NCBI RefSeq assembly: GCF_014306105.1
Contig: NZ_JACRVF010000001.1
Coordinates: forward strand, 698,413-762,412
Length of the DNA: 64,000 nucleotides
Source: Pontibacter cellulosilyticus
GTDB lineage: Bacteria > Bacteroidota > Bacteroidia > Cytophagales > Hymenobacteraceae
Direction: 5' to 3'
Below the pieces are notes generated by a model. It was given only the letters and a program-made list of their open reading frames with translations, was not told the DNA's origin and ran no database searches. Made by a program: the position numbers and the translations under genes. Positions 26,498-36,312 of this stretch are shown here, piece by piece (within the stretch, counting starts at the first letter, position 1; each line of letters opens with the position of its first letter).

Positions 26498-26549
26498 AAG
26501 TATAAAAAGAAAGGGCACCGATGAAACGGCGCCCTTTCTTTTTATACTT
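26498..26549. terminator. Bidirectional terminator with AAGTATA ends
   Basis: Two 19-base arms, 26498-26516 and 26531-26549, are exact complements; the outer ends are AAGTATA and TATACTT and the stem carries GGGC/GCCC next to a T5 tract. It separates convergent accC and bshB1. Confidence 0.85.
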
Positions 26550-26579
26550 GAAAGCTAATAAAGGTTAATAATCTATACT

Positions 26580-27299
26580 TTAAATAAGGTCAAAAAAGCT
26601 CTTAACACCAATGTTCCGCTCTTTTGTAAATCCTTCGCCAAACGTTACACCAATAGAGTGCCCCATTTCTTTAGCCCTTGCTTCGATAAAATCCAGAAAC
26701 TCAGGAGAAGAGATGTAGGTGTTTGGTGAAGAATCGTCTGGATTATAGAATTGAGATTTGAAGGCGCGGATCGTCTCCATTTTCTTATCCCAAAAATCGG
26801 TAACATCTACTACCACATCAGGAGTTATGAAACGATCCTGGATGTAATGGTACACTGCTTTAGGTCTCCAGGCCTCCTGCTCCTCTCCTGTTTCGCTCTC
26901 TGTTTTGATCATCTTCAAACCAGCTTTAAAGCAAGACTCCGAAACAAGGTCAGAACCACGTTTATGGTCAGGATGACGGTCGTAAACAGCGTTCATGATA
27001 ACAAGCTCCGGCTTATACTTGCGGATCATCTCCACCACCTTCATTTGATGCTCTTTGTCATTCTTAAAGAAGCCATCTGCAAAGCCAAGGTTCTCACGGG
27101 CAGAAAGCCCCATAATACGGCTGGCATCCTCTGCCTCTTGTATTCTGGTTTCAGGTGTACCACGTGTGCCTAACTCGCCTTGCGTTAAGTCTACAATGCC
27201 TACTTTTTTACCCTGAGCTATATGCGCAATAAGAGTACCTGCACAACCAAGTTCAATATCGTCTGGGTGTGAAGCAAAGGCAAGTATATCTAGTTTCAT
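26580..27299 (-). CDS. bshB1: N-acetylglucosaminyl malate deacetylase (bacillithiol biosynthesis)
   Basis: The protein has 239 residues. It removes the acetyl group from GlcNAc-malate, the second step of bacillithiol synthesis, with a zinc centre. Visible: the AxHPDDIELG motif (SHPDDIELGCAGTL, residues 10-23; zinc-binding His and Asp), GTRGTPETR, and YDRHPDHKRGSDLV (second zinc histidine). It starts 15 bases after the M23 peptidase gene. bshA and bshC are not in this window. Confidence 0.93.
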   Translation of the reverse strand: MKLDILAFASHPDDIELGCAGTLIAHIAQGKKVGIVDLTQGELGTRGTPETRIQEAEDASRIMGLSARENLGFADGFFKNDKEHQMKVVEMIRKYKPELVIMNAVYDRHPDHKRGSDLVSESCFKAGLKMIKTESETGEEQEAWRPKAVYHYIQDRFITPDVVVDVTDFWDKKMETIRAFKSQFYNPDDSSPNTYISSPEFLDFIEARAKEMGHSIGVTFGEGFTKERNIGVKSFFDLI

Positions 27300-27314
27300 A
27301 GTTTTTATAGGTGC

Positions 27315-28364
27315 TTATCTGATGCGAAGCTTTTTACCAACTCTTAAAGTAGTACGAGTACTAATGCCGTTAAGCTTGGCTATTTGCGATGCAGAAACTC
27401 CATACCTTTTACCAATACCTGAAAGCGTGTCACCGCTACGTACTGTATGATAGGCGGTTCTGCGGCCACTACTGCTGCTGCCTTTTGCCCGGTTGTAATA
27501 ATTGAACAAAGCTGAAGTAATAGTAAGGCTCTCTCCTTTTAAGAGGTAATCAGGAAAATCATATAGGTTTTCAGGATCTATCGGGTTGCCTTGATAACGT
27601 ACCTCGTAATGCAGATGTGGACCAGAGCTACGACCTGTGCTTCCTCCTAAACCAATCAGATCGCCTGCTTTTACAAACTTTCCTGTTTGTGCAAGTGGTT
27701 TACTCATATGGCCATAAAGTGTTTCAAGGCCATTATAGTGGCGCACTACAATGTAGTTGCCATAGCCGCCACCATCCCACTTATTTATTCGTATAACGCC
27801 ATCAAACGCAGCAAAAATAGAATCACCAGTATTTAAGTCAATGTCAGTACCGTAGTGCCAGCGGCCGCCCCTTGCACCAAAATGGCTGGTCACAGGCGTT
27901 TCAATAAGTGGCATTTTATAATTCCGGTTACCGCGAGGGTCATAAAGCTTAATGTCTACAGTATCTTTCATCTGGCGGCCATCCATACGGTACGGGTTAA
28001 TGTTACGCGTATCCCATATAGAATAGTAGCCTGCAATTTTAATCCAGGTCGAGTCAACCAGCACCTCTTCCGACATCTCCACAATATGCTGTTCACCAAG
28101 GTCTAGCTCAGAGGTATCCTCACTTACAATAGAGAGTTCTTTCTTAGGATTGAAGAAAATAGATTTATCTGCATCAGAGTTGTCATCCGGAAACTCATCA
28201 TACTTAATAAGTATAGTGGTGTCGGGACGGACATACTGAATCTTTGGAGACTTGGCTTTAAACAGGTCTTTCTTTACTTTACTTTGAGCCAATGCACTAT
28301 CTGCACCACCTACAAAGCAGCATAAAAAAAGTACCAGGAATAAGGGTAAACTGAATTTTGACAT
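27315..28364 (-). CDS. M23 peptidoglycan endopeptidase with LysM domain
   Basis: The protein has 349 residues. An N-terminal hydrophobic segment (about 4-26) serves as a signal peptide. The M23/LytM core has the metal ligands HYGTDIDLNTGD (His-x3-Asp) and HLHYEVRYQG (HxH). A Gly-rich LIGLGGSTGRSSGPHLHYE turn is typical. The C-terminal LysM (YHTVRSGDTLSGIGKRYGV through KLRIR) binds peptidoglycan. The enzyme should cut peptide cross-links in the cell wall during growth. bshB1 follows by 15 bases. Confidence 0.9.
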   Translation of the reverse strand: MSKFSLPLFLVLFLCCFVGGADSALAQSKVKKDLFKAKSPKIQYVRPDTTILIKYDEFPDDNSDADKSIFFNPKKELSIVSEDTSELDLGEQHIVEMSEEVLVDSTWIKIAGYYSIWDTRNINPYRMDGRQMKDTVDIKLYDPRGNRNYKMPLIETPVTSHFGARGGRWHYGTDIDLNTGDSIFAAFDGVIRINKWDGGGYGNYIVVRHYNGLETLYGHMSKPLAQTGKFVKAGDLIGLGGSTGRSSGPHLHYEVRYQGNPIDPENLYDFPDYLLKGESLTITSALFNYYNRAKGSSSSGRRTAYHTVRSGDTLSGIGKRYGVSASQIAKLNGISTRTTLRVGKKLRIR

Positions 28365-28369
28365 AACAT

Positions 28370-28377
28370 CAAAGTTA
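28370..28377 (-). promoter_or_regulatory. Possible -7 box very close to the M23 start
   Basis: Minus-strand TAACTTTG ends 6 bases before the ATG at 28364. If used, transcription would start at or within the first codons (leaderless). It may be chance. Confidence 0.3.
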
Positions 28378-28491
28378 GCCTGTGCGTTTATATCTTTCGC
28401 ATGATAAACTACATCACAGCCATTTTATTGTAACTGCTCCAACAACGGATTAAAAATTAAAGTGCAATTCCGCGCGGAAATTGAGTAAAAT

Positions 28492-29430
28492 CTAGTGCAA
28501 ATCGTTGGCAGCAAGATAGCGCTCTGCATCTAAGGCAGCCATACAACCAGATCCGGCAGCTGTTACTGCTTGCCTGTAGGTAAAATCCTGTACGTCGCCG
28601 CAGGCAAAAACCCCATCTATATTTGTTTTAGAAGTACCAGGTATGGTACGGATATAGCCGTTCTCGTCCAGGTTAAGAAAATCTTTAAATATATCGGAGT
28701 TAGGCTTATGACCGATGGCAACGAAGAAACCTTGAACAGGAATTTCTTTCGCTTCGCCGGTAACTACATTCTTAATACGTACTCCTTCTACAACATCCTT
28801 TCCTAAGATTTCCTCTGTTACAGAATTCCACAGGATTTCGATATTCTTCGTTTTTTTAACGCGCTCCTGCATAATAGTAGAGGCACGCATCTCATCGCGG
28901 CGGACAATCATATATACTTTGGAGCAAAGATTTGCAAGATAAGTTGCCTCTTCAGCAGCTGTATCGCCGGCTCCAACTATGGCAACATCCTGTCCACGGT
29001 AAAAGAAACCGTCACAAACCGCACAAGCAGAAACCCCATTACCGTTTAACCTTGATTCAGAGTCAAGGCCAAGCCACTTAGCAGATGCGCCAGTTGATAT
29101 GATAACCGTATGGGCCTCGATAATCTTCTCATCATCGATGGTTACTTTATGCGGCTGAGAAGAAAAATCAACGGCTGTGGCAATGCCGTAGCGAACATCG
29201 GTACCGAAACGCTCTGCCTGCATTTTAAAATCTTCCATCATCTCAGGGCCCATTACTCCTTTAGGGTATCCTGGATAATTCTCTACATCATTGGTTATAG
29301 TTAGCTGTCCGCCTGGTTGCAGCCCCTGGTACAGCACAGGGTTTAACCCGGCCCTTGAAGCGTAGATCGCAGCTGTATAACCGGCAGGACCTGAACCAAT
29401 AATAAGGCACTTTACTTTTTCTATTTCCAT
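28492..29430 (-). CDS. trxB: Thioredoxin-disulfide reductase
   Basis: The protein has 312 residues from the ATG at 29430; the frame continues upstream to 29463, but MEIEKVKCLIIGSGPAGYTAA is the family start. It passes electrons from NADPH through FAD to thioredoxin. Motifs: GSGPAGYTAA (FAD-binding), GGQL, CAVC redox pair (Cys136 and Cys139), VGAGDTAAEEA (NADPH site), and the C-terminal FACGDVQDFTYRQAVTAAGSG. It is a single gene with rpoD upstream; bacillithiol and thioredoxin systems are both represented near here. Confidence 0.96.
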   Translation of the reverse strand: MEIEKVKCLIIGSGPAGYTAAIYASRAGLNPVLYQGLQPGGQLTITNDVENYPGYPKGVMGPEMMEDFKMQAERFGTDVRYGIATAVDFSSQPHKVTIDDEKIIEAHTVIISTGASAKWLGLDSESRLNGNGVSACAVCDGFFYRGQDVAIVGAGDTAAEEATYLANLCSKVYMIVRRDEMRASTIMQERVKKTKNIEILWNSVTEEILGKDVVEGVRIKNVVTGEAKEIPVQGFFVAIGHKPNSDIFKDFLNLDENGYIRTIPGTSKTNIDGVFACGDVQDFTYRQAVTAAGSGCMAALDAERYLAANDLH

Positions 29431-29529
29431 TTTATAATTATGCTGAAAGAAATTCGGATGCAAGTATACAAAATTTCTGCCCCTATGCCTCCAATAAGGT
29501 TACAAATTGCACTGCAATCCTAATAAAAA

Positions 29530-29553
29530 AGCCCCGTCATTTCTGACAGGGCT
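29530..29553 (-). terminator. Terminator of rpoD
   Basis: Arms AGCCCCGTCA and TGACAGGGCT form a stem with one wobble pair and a TTTC loop, followed on the minus strand by a T6 tract. Confidence 0.8.
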
Positions 29554-29573
29554 CTATTACAGTGTTTAGTATT

Positions 29574-30437
29574 TTAGCCTAAGTATGGCTTAAGCGCTTT
29601 ACTTCTTGATGTATGGCGAAGTCTTCTGATCGCTTTTTCTTTGATCTGACGTACTCGCTCTCGAGTAAGGTTAAACTTCTCTCCAATCTCTTCCAGCGTT
29701 AGAGAGTGCTCACCGTTAAGACCAAAGTATAACGTAATGACATCGGCTTCGCGCTTTGTTAAAGTAGAAAGCGCACGCTGTACCTCTTTGCGAAGTGAGT
29801 CGTTCATCAAACCAGTATCCGGCGACTCCTCATCTTCATTCTCTAGCACGTCTAGCAGACGGTTCTCTTCTCCCTGCACAAAAGGTGCATCAACAGACAC
29901 GTGGCGTCCTGAAATTTTCAGTGTATCTACAACCTCGGCGGTAGTTAGCTCCAATACTTCGGCAATTTCTTCAGGCGATGGCTCACGCTCAAACTTCTGC
30001 TCAAGTTCTGAGAAAGATTTTGAGATCTTGTTAAGGGAACCAACACGGTTCAACGGAAGACGAACAATACGAGACTGCTCGGCCAAAGCCTGCAGAATTG
30101 ACTGACGGATCCACCAAACGGCATATGAGATAAACTTAAAACCACGTGTTTCATCGAAACGCTTGGCAGCTTTAATTAGACCTAAGTTTCCTTCGTTAAT
30201 AAGGTCGCCCAATGATAGGCCTTGGTTTTGATATTGCTTAGCCACCGAAACTACGAAACGCAGGTTGGCTTTTGTTAACTTCTCAAGCGCAAACTGATCT
30301 CCCTCTTTGATTCTCTGAGCCAGCGACACCTCTTCGTCCGGAGTAAGCAGATCTACTTTACCAATCTCCTGTAAGTATTTATCAAGTGACTGGCTTTCGC
30401 GGTTGGTAATCTGTTTGCTTATCTTGAGTTGTCTCAT
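29574..30437 (-). CDS. rpoD: Primary RNA polymerase sigma factor
   Basis: The protein has 287 residues, the short form of the Bacteroidota primary sigma factor, without the long region 1.1 of the enteric protein. Region 1.2 ([30 protein letters not shown]), region 2 ([28 protein letters not shown]), region 3 and region 4 ([30 protein letters not shown]) are intact. It directs transcription from TTTG/TAnnTTTG promoters like the boxes annotated in this window. Confidence 0.96.
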   Translation of the reverse strand: MRQLKISKQITNRESQSLDKYLQEIGKVDLLTPDEEVSLAQRIKEGDQFALEKLTKANLRFVVSVAKQYQNQGLSLGDLINEGNLGLIKAAKRFDETRGFKFISYAVWWIRQSILQALAEQSRIVRLPLNRVGSLNKISKSFSELEQKFEREPSPEEIAEVLELTTAEVVDTLKISGRHVSVDAPFVQGEENRLLDVLENEDEESPDTGLMNDSLRKEVQRALSTLTKREADVITLYFGLNGEHSLTLEEIGEKFNLTRERVRQIKEKAIRRLRHTSRSKALKPYLG

Positions 30438-30572
30438 CAGAGTATAATGTTATTGCAAAAATTTTAAATAAATAAGGTTTTTGGCCCGGTGACTTAACAT
30501 CAAAAAACCGCGCAAAGTTCTTACATCTTCTAAATAAAATCAAGACGTAGGCTATGCGGGGCTAAGAAAAAA

Positions 30573-30617
30573 AACTCCTGACGCCACCTTACTAATGTAA
30601 TTATGGCGCCAAGAGTT
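30573..30617 (-). terminator. Terminator of pnp
   Basis: On the minus strand AACTCTTGGCGCCA pairs with TGGCGTCAGGAGTT over 14 bases including wobbles, with a 17-base loop that can itself pair, and then a T8 tract. Confidence 0.8.
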
Positions 30618-30629
30618 TCAAAAAGAGAT

Positions 30630-32768
30630 TTATTGTTGCTGAGTTGCCTCAGGCTTAGGCAATATTGCTTTGCGAGAAAGTTTAAATTTACCGGTTTTCT
30701 TATCGACATCGATCAGTTTCACTTTCACTTCCTCTCCTATCTCAAGCACACCGTCCATAGTTTCAAGGCGCTCATGCTTAATTTCAGAGATATGAAGTAA
30801 ACCATCTTTGCCAGGCATGAATTCAACGAATGCACCGTAAGGCTGGATAGACTTAACTTTACCGATATATACTTCGCCGATCTCAGGCTGCGCTACTATA
30901 CCTTTAATTTTAGATATAGCACTGTTCATAGCATCCTGGTTGCTAGCGAAAATATTTACATGGCCCTTCTCATTTTTCTCTTCGATAATGATCGTAGCGC
31001 CAGTGTCTTTCTGGATCTGCTGGATTACTTTACCACCTGGCCCGATAACTGCACCGATAAATTCTTTATCGATCACCATGTTAAATGAACGCGGAGTGTG
31101 TGGCTTGTAATCAACATTAGGCTCGGCAATAGTCTTAGACATTTCGTTCAGGATGTGTAAACGACCAGCATTAGCCTGAGCAAGTGCCTGGCTAAGCACA
31201 TCGTAAGACAAGCCCTGTACTTTAATGTCCATCTGGCAAGCAGTGATACCGTTTCTTGTACCAGCCACTTTAAAGTCCATGTCACCTAAGTGGTCTTCAT
31301 CACCCAAGATATCAGAAAGAACGGCAAATTTGCCAGTCTTCTCATCTGTGATTAGTCCCATTGCAATACCTGAAACGGCACCCCTTACAGGAACACCAGC
31401 ATCCATTAGTGCAAGTGAACCCGCACATACTGTAGCCATAGAAGAAGAACCGTTTGACTCTAGAATATCAGAGACGATACGGATAGTATATGGATTCTCC
31501 GTGTCTGGCGGAAGAACTTTCTTAAGTGCACGCAATGCAAGGTTACCGTGTCCGATCTCACGACGTCCTGGTCCTCTGTTTGGCTTCACCTCTCCTGTAG
31601 AGAAAGCTGGGAAGTTGTAGTGCAATAAGAATTTGTTTGTACCAGATACCATTGCGCTGTCGATCAACTGCTCGTCAAGCTTAGTACCTAACGTTACAGT
31701 AGTCAAAGACTGCGTTTCACCGCGTGTAAACACAGCAGAACCGTGTGTAGCAGGCAAATAGTTGATCTCAGACCAGATAGGACGGATCTGATCAAGCGCA
31801 CGGCCATCCAAACGAACTCTGTCGTTCAGGATCATGTTGCGCACAGCATCCTTCTCTACATCGTGGTAGTATGTTTTGATAAGGCCCAAGTCATACTCAT
31901 GGTCTTCGCCAAGAGATGCTATGAACTCATCAAGAACGGCACCGAAGCCAGCCTTACGGTCAGACTTAACGTCGCTACCTCTCTTGGCAACTTCATATGC
32001 CTTTGCATAAGTGGCATCGTATACTTTCTGGCGCAAATCATTGTCATGCGTTTCGTGCGAGTACTCACGCTTAACTGTCTTGCCAACCATTTCCATCAAC
32101 TCTAACTGAGCCTGGCAATGTGACTTGATTGCTTCGTGAGCATATGAAATAGCCTCCAGCATTTCTGCTTCAGAAACCTCGTTCATTTCACCTTCCACCA
32201 TCACAACGCTGTCAATAGAGGCTCCAACCATAAGGTCGATGTCAGCTCTCTGAAGGTCTGTAACGGTAGGGTTAATAACCAACTGGCCATCAATACGTGC
32301 TACGCGCACCTCAGAGATAGGACCATTGAATGGAATATCAGAAACTGCCAGCGCTGCAGAAGCTGCTAGAGCAGCAAGAGCATCCGGCATGATCTCCGTG
32401 TCAGCAGAGATCAGGTGTATAGTCATTTGTGTTTCAGCATGGTAATCATCCGGGAAAAGCGGGCGCAAAACACGGTCAACCAAGCGAGACACTAATACTT
32501 CATAATCAGACAATCTTGCCTCTCTTTTCAGGAAGCCACCTGGAATTTTACCTGAAGAGGCAAATTTTTCCTGGTAGTCTACAGAAAGAGGCAAGAAGTC
32601 AACTCCCTCACGGGCTTCTTTGTTCGAAACCACCGCAGCAAGTAGCATGGTGTTACCCATTTTAACTACTACAGATCCGTCGGCTTGTTTGGCTAGTTTA
32701 CCAGTTTCAATTATGATCTCCCTGCCATCAGGAAGAAGAATGGTTTTGTTAATCGCGTTATAAGACAT
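30630..32768 (-). CDS. pnp: Polynucleotide phosphorylase
   Basis: The protein has 712 residues from the ATG at 32768 (the frame starts two codons earlier at a TTG). It is the phosphorolytic 3'-5' RNA exonuclease. Two RNase PH domains (N-terminal [18 protein letters not shown]; second, [19 protein letters not shown]) flank a helical linker. A KH domain ([17 protein letters not shown]) and an S1 domain ([31 protein letters not shown]) follow. The distance to rpsO (137 bases, with a terminator) matches the classic rpsO-pnp order found in many bacteria. Confidence 0.97.
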   Translation of the reverse strand: MSYNAINKTILLPDGREIIIETGKLAKQADGSVVVKMGNTMLLAAVVSNKEAREGVDFLPLSVDYQEKFASSGKIPGGFLKREARLSDYEVLVSRLVDRVLRPLFPDDYHAETQMTIHLISADTEIMPDALAALAASAALAVSDIPFNGPISEVRVARIDGQLVINPTVTDLQRADIDLMVGASIDSVVMVEGEMNEVSEAEMLEAISYAHEAIKSHCQAQLELMEMVGKTVKREYSHETHDNDLRQKVYDATYAKAYEVAKRGSDVKSDRKAGFGAVLDEFIASLGEDHEYDLGLIKTYYHDVEKDAVRNMILNDRVRLDGRALDQIRPIWSEINYLPATHGSAVFTRGETQSLTTVTLGTKLDEQLIDSAMVSGTNKFLLHYNFPAFSTGEVKPNRGPGRREIGHGNLALRALKKVLPPDTENPYTIRIVSDILESNGSSSMATVCAGSLALMDAGVPVRGAVSGIAMGLITDEKTGKFAVLSDILGDEDHLGDMDFKVAGTRNGITACQMDIKVQGLSYDVLSQALAQANAGRLHILNEMSKTIAEPNVDYKPHTPRSFNMVIDKEFIGAVIGPGGKVIQQIQKDTGATIIIEEKNEKGHVNIFASNQDAMNSAISKIKGIVAQPEIGEVYIGKVKSIQPYGAFVEFMPGKDGLLHISEIKHERLETMDGVLEIGEEVKVKLIDVDKKTGKFKLSRKAILPKPEATQQQ

Positions 32769-32865
32769 CTTCAATTATTTTGTTCATCTAAAAAGCAGGG
32801 CTGCCCATTGCGGCCACTGCAGGGGTACTGGCAAAAAGGAGGAAAGTGGGGGTACTTAGAAAAAG

Positions 32866-32896
32866 ATTAGGGAATCCCCTGTGTGAATTCCCTAAT
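32866..32896 (-). terminator. Terminator of rpsO
   Basis: Arms ATTAGGGAAT and ATTCCCTAAT are perfect over 10 bases with an 11-base loop, and a CTTTTT tract follows on the minus strand. Confidence 0.75.
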
Positions 32897-32905
32897 GCAA
32901 ATGTT

Positions 32906-33181
32906 TTATTTTCTGATACCTAGCTCAGCAATAATTGCTCTGTATCTTTCAATATCGTTGTTCTGAAGGTAGTTAAGAAGTCTTCTTCTTTTACCTACTA
33001 GCTTCAAAAGACCTAAACGAGTAGAGAAGTCTTTTCTGTGAACCTTCAGGTGATCTGTCAGGTCATTGATGCGCTTAGAGAAAAGCGCAATCTGAGCCTC
33101 TGGAGAACCTGTATCAGTCTTAGACTTAGCTAGGCCGTGCTTTTCAAAAATTTCTTGTTTCGCTTCAGTAGTTAATTTCAT
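32906..33181 (-). CDS. rpsO: 30S ribosomal protein S15
   Basis: The protein has 91 residues, the usual length. It binds 16S rRNA in the central domain and nucleates the platform of the small subunit. The conserved block [52 protein letters not shown] is nearly canonical; TGSPE and the HxKDxxxRxGLLxLVxxRRxLLxYL residues contact rRNA. Confidence 0.98.
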   Translation of the reverse strand: MKLTTEAKQEIFEKHGLAKSKTDTGSPEAQIALFSKRINDLTDHLKVHRKDFSTRLGLLKLVGKRRRLLNYLQNNDIERYRAIIAELGIRK

Positions 33182-33239
33182 CGCGTATAATAAATATCAA
33201 TCTGTTTTTTTATTCGTCGTAAGATTGCTGTATAAGGCG

Positions 33240-33247
33240 CAAAGATA
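33240..33247 (-). promoter_or_regulatory. -7 promoter box for rpsO
   Basis: Minus-strand TATCTTTG matches TAnnTTTG, 59 bases before the rpsO ATG. The leader between could hold the S15 autoregulatory site known in other bacteria, which I cannot identify here. Confidence 0.5.
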
Positions 33248-33297
33248 TAAAAATTAATCTTAATAAAAAATAATTTACCTATACTTCTTTTTGAGCA

Positions 33298-34710
33298 TTA
33301 TAGCTTATTGCGGCGCATACGGGCCATAAGCTTACGCCAAAAGTCTACCTCCAGCAGGCTAGAGTCGTTACGCGCTTGGTATAAGAAGAACAACCCTATC
33401 GGCAACAGTATAATGTTGGCTGCCCACATACCTGCACCTACCGGTATCAAACCTTCGCGCGCCCACTTTTCACCAAGTATAGCCATCACATACATCGAGA
33501 TGAAAAAGACAATAGAAACTATCACAGGCACACCAAGGCCACCTTTTTTTATAATTGCCCCCAGCGGCGCACCAATAAGGAACATAATAAGTATGGCTGC
33601 AGACTGGGTATACTTTCTCCAAATCTCAATCTCATAGTTATTAGCATCGCGAAGGGTGGAAGTTAAACGCTCTTGGTAACTGGTAGTAAAGCTTTTTACA
33701 TTTCTTGCCTTATTGGTTGCCAGAGCCATTATATCTGCATTAATTTCAGGCAACTCTTTGTTTAAAATCGGCCCCTGTATCTTCAAACCATTCTTCACCT
33801 GCCCTGTATCGGCTTTAAAATACATAAAGAACGGATCTACATTAGGGGCATATAACCTTTTCTCTTTACTGGCGAAGTTTCTTAGGGAGTCGGTAACAAC
33901 ATGCAGTTCCTCCACATTCTTCATCATTTTATTGTCAGAGAAAAGCTCCTCACGGGTTCTGTCGAGATTAAAGGACGCAAGGCTGACAATAATTTTGCTT
34001 TCGTCAAACTCCTGCCGAATAAACTGCTGGTCTGAATGACTTATCCCCCCCGACTGCTCGTCTACATAAGTGTTTCCATCATACAACTCCATTACCAGAT
34101 AAGCATCATTAAAATCCGTATACATTCTACCGGAATCAGCAAGTATAACCCTTGAGCTGGCCCCACCTTTAGAATGATCATAGATCATGATGTCTTTCAT
34201 AGCGCCTTCATCGTTCACTTTCTCGTTGATCTTGATACTGAGACCTGGCAGGCCATTATAAAAGGCACCTTCTTTAAAATTCATAGCAGGCTTTTTCTGC
34301 CGTATATCCCAAAGCAAGCTATAAGCCTTTAAATTAGCTTTAGGTACAATGATATTATTAAAGAAGAACGCGCCAACTGTTAAGCCGGATACAAGTAAAA
34401 AAACAGGAAGAAGAATGCGCGTAAGGTTAATGCCTGAGGTTTTGATAGCGGTAAGCTCATGGTGTTCACCCATCGTACCAAAGGTCATGAGGGATGATAG
34501 CAGCACTGCAAGTGGCAATGCCACGGGAGCCATGTTTAGGCTAAAATAAAAAAGGAGTTCACCGAATATGCTCGCACCCAAATCCTTACCCACCAGTTCA
34601 TCTAAGTATTTAAGCATATACTGGGTTAAAAGTATAAACTCAACTACAGCGAACGTAAGTATGAAAGGGCCAAAGAATGACCTGATTATTAGCTTATCTA
34701 GTTTCTTCAT
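33298..34710 (-). CDS. LptF/LptG-type permease (YjgP/YjgQ family)
   Basis: The protein has 470 residues from the ATG at 34710 (the frame opens at a TTG at 34719). It has the YjgP/YjgQ layout: three N-terminal membrane segments (about 15-35, 60-80, 105-125), a large periplasmic beta-jellyroll of about 230 residues, and three C-terminal segments (ending VGAGMWAANIILLPIGLFFL). With LptB it extracts lipopolysaccharide from the inner membrane. Without its LptB partner I cannot say whether this is LptF or LptG. The gene is monocistronic. Confidence 0.9.
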   Translation of the reverse strand: MKKLDKLIIRSFFGPFILTFAVVEFILLTQYMLKYLDELVGKDLGASIFGELLFYFSLNMAPVALPLAVLLSSLMTFGTMGEHHELTAIKTSGINLTRILLPVFLLVSGLTVGAFFFNNIIVPKANLKAYSLLWDIRQKKPAMNFKEGAFYNGLPGLSIKINEKVNDEGAMKDIMIYDHSKGGASSRVILADSGRMYTDFNDAYLVMELYDGNTYVDEQSGGISHSDQQFIRQEFDESKIIVSLASFNLDRTREELFSDNKMMKNVEELHVVTDSLRNFASKEKRLYAPNVDPFFMYFKADTGQVKNGLKIQGPILNKELPEINADIMALATNKARNVKSFTTSYQERLTSTLRDANNYEIEIWRKYTQSAAILIMFLIGAPLGAIIKKGGLGVPVIVSIVFFISMYVMAILGEKWAREGLIPVGAGMWAANIILLPIGLFFLYQARNDSSLLEVDFWRKLMARMRRNKL

Positions 34711-34785
34711 GCGAGCCAAAAAAGGGCAAAATAGCAGTTGAATGCCAGCTTATGTTGATTGAACAAGTGGCTTCCAAAAATCGTG

Positions 34786-34793
34786 CAAAGATA
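34786..34793 (-). promoter_or_regulatory. -7 promoter box for the LptF/G permease gene
   Basis: Minus-strand TATCTTTG matches TAnnTTTG, 76 bases before the ATG. Confidence 0.45.
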
Positions 34794-34815
34794 AGCAGAT
34801 AGAATTGTATAGGCA

Positions 34816-35220
34816 CTACCCTCCTACTATTTCCTTCAGATTCTGGAACAGATTGTCCCAAAGTTCCTCAAGTTCCTCCACATCATCCTCATCGGTATAG
34901 TCTACGATTTTAAGGAACTGCTCTTGCGTAAGCTCACTTGATTCAATAGAGAAGTCTATGTAGGAGCTGTCTGTAACATGTGCCTTTCTCTCGTTCAGAA
35001 AGAGAAAACGAACTGATTTATTTGTGCGGTGCCCCGTCATCTCGGCGAAGTGACTACGGCCGTCCCACATAAAGTTGTATACTTTATCTTCGTCAACAAT
35101 TACATCGTCGCAAAACCACTGGGCTAAACCACTTGGCGTGCTTAGATATGGATAGAGAAGTTTAGCAGATGCATTGATATGGTATTCGCGAACAAACTTT
35201 GTCTTGGTAGCTCTCGTCAT
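34816..35220 (-). CDS. START-like (SRPBCC) domain protein
   Basis: The protein has 134 residues. TKTKFVREYHINASAKLLYPYLSTPSGLAQWFCDDV is the start of a START-like/AHSA1-type helix-grip fold (beta-strand, then helix with PSGLAQWF), and a C-terminal helix (TEDDVEELEELWDNLFQNLKEIV) covers a hydrophobic pocket. This Bacteroidota family is annotated START-like and has no assigned ligand. It is an isolated gene divergent from tRNA-Met. Confidence 0.82.
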   Translation of the reverse strand: MTRATKTKFVREYHINASAKLLYPYLSTPSGLAQWFCDDVIVDEDKVYNFMWDGRSHFAEMTGHRTNKSVRFLFLNERKAHVTDSSYIDFSIESSELTQEQFLKIVDYTDEDDVEELEELWDNLFQNLKEIVGG

Positions 35221-35312
35221 AACTAGGTAATGTAAGTGTCTGAGTAATTATAGTACTTATTTCTGATTGTTTATATATCTAAAAAACAAAATATTTTTTT
35301 TTGAAACAACAC

Positions 35313-35344
35313 TTGCATATTTAAAACTGAAACAGCTATATTTG
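35313..35344 (+). promoter_or_regulatory. Promoter of tRNA-Met
   Basis: A TTG (35313-35315), 21-base spacer and TATATTTG (35337-35344) match both promoter elements. The 20 bases GCTATATTTGCACCACAATT (35335-35354) are identical to those before tRNA-Glu at 57989-58008. Confidence 0.8.
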
Positions 35345-35355
35345 CACCACAATTC

Positions 35356-35429
35356 GGCGGGGTAGCTCAGATGGTTAGAGCGCAGGATTCATAACCCTGA
35401 GGTCGGCAGTTCGATTCTGCTCCCCGCTA
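35356..35429 (+). tRNA. tRNA-Met (CAT)
   Basis: A 74-base cloverleaf: acceptor GGCGGGG pairs with CCCCGCT (first pair G-U), the D stem is GCTC/GAGC, the anticodon loop TTCATAA carries CAT at 35390-35392 (the last pair of the anticodon stem is an A-C mismatch), and the T arm GGCAG-TTCGATT-CTGCT pairs over five bases. The discriminator is A. CCA is not encoded: the next bases are CAA. Elongator versus initiator cannot be settled with confidence, but a fully paired acceptor favours elongator. Confidence 0.95.
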
Positions 35430-35434
35430 CAAAC

Positions 35435-35466
35435 AAAAGCCTGCTGGTTTACACCAGCAGGCTTTT
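35435..35466 (+). terminator. Terminator of tRNA-Met
   Basis: AAAAGCCTGCTGGT pairs perfectly with ACCAGCAGGCTTTT over 14 bases with a TTAC loop and T tract. Confidence 0.9.
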
Positions 35467-35565
35467 TCTATTTTGTCAGCACCGGCATCCAAAGTATGTA
35501 CTAATAAAGTACCGGGCGTAACCAACTTATTAATGAAGTTACTCTATATAATATAGAGTAGATAG

Positions 35566-36285
35566 TTAGAAGTTAACCTCGAGAGCAGGGACATCTACAA
35601 GTATAAACTCAGCATCAGAAACTCCGTGCAAACTTACTACATCAAGGTCTTCTAGCCGCAGTTGATCAAACTGATCCATTTCAACATTGTTCACAAGCAG
35701 ACTTCCCTTGATAATATAGACAAGTGTCTTCCTTATCTTAAAAGTTTTAAAGTCTATGTCGTTACCCTGGCTTAGCTTACCGTAGTATACTGTTGAGTTA
35801 GAATTCATAAACAGCACGTTCTCCAGCACGCGCTGGCCGGTAACTAATGGCGTCAGTCTATCCTTATTATCCATAAAATCCAACGCCATTTGCTCGTAGG
35901 CAGGCGCTACCCCACGTTTATTAGGCAAAAACCACAGCTGGCAGAAATGCGCGGTACTGTCACCTTCGTTTGTTTCGGAATGGGACATACCGGTACCGGC
36001 AGACATACGCTGCACCTCACCTGCTTTTAATTTGGTTTCGCTCCCGAGGCTGTCTCTATGCGTGATTTCGCCATCAAGCATTACCGTCACCACTTCCATC
36101 TCGGCATGAGGATGATCAGGCAACTTTGAGTTACCCAGCATCACATCATCATTAAACACCTTTAGCGGACCAAACTGAACGTTAGCCGGATCATAGTAAT
36201 CAGCAAACGAGAACAGGTAATGAGAAGAGAGCCAATCACCAACCTTAGATTCGTGTCGCTCTTTAGCGGTTATAAGTTTTATCAT
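35566..36285 (-). CDS. Pirin family protein
   Basis: The protein has 239 residues, a bicupin of the YhhW/pirin type. The metal ligands of the first cupin are present: His58, His60 (LPDHPHAEMEVV), His102 and Glu104 (GMSHSETNEG). QRMSAGTGMSHSE is the family signature. Some pirins have quercetin dioxygenase activity; the natural role is unknown. It is a lone gene downstream of the XRE-S24 repressor, separated by that gene's terminator. Confidence 0.92.
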   Translation of the reverse strand: MIKLITAKERHESKVGDWLSSHYLFSFADYYDPANVQFGPLKVFNDDVMLGNSKLPDHPHAEMEVVTVMLDGEITHRDSLGSETKLKAGEVQRMSAGTGMSHSETNEGDSTAHFCQLWFLPNKRGVAPAYEQMALDFMDNKDRLTPLVTGQRVLENVLFMNSNSTVYYGKLSQGNDIDFKTFKIRKTLVYIIKGSLLVNNVEMDQFDQLRLEDLDVVSLHGVSDAEFILVDVPALEVNF

Positions 36286-36296
36286 TTTCGAGTATA

Positions 36297-36312
36297 GTTT
36301 ATCTAAATAAAC
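36297..36312. promoter_or_regulatory. Palindrome just upstream of the pirin start
   Basis: GTTTAT-CTAA-ATAAAC is a 16-base inverted repeat located 12 bases before the pirin ATG, a possible operator. A related stretch (AAACTATTTAGCTAGTTAAAC) lies about 30 bases further upstream. Confidence 0.3.
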
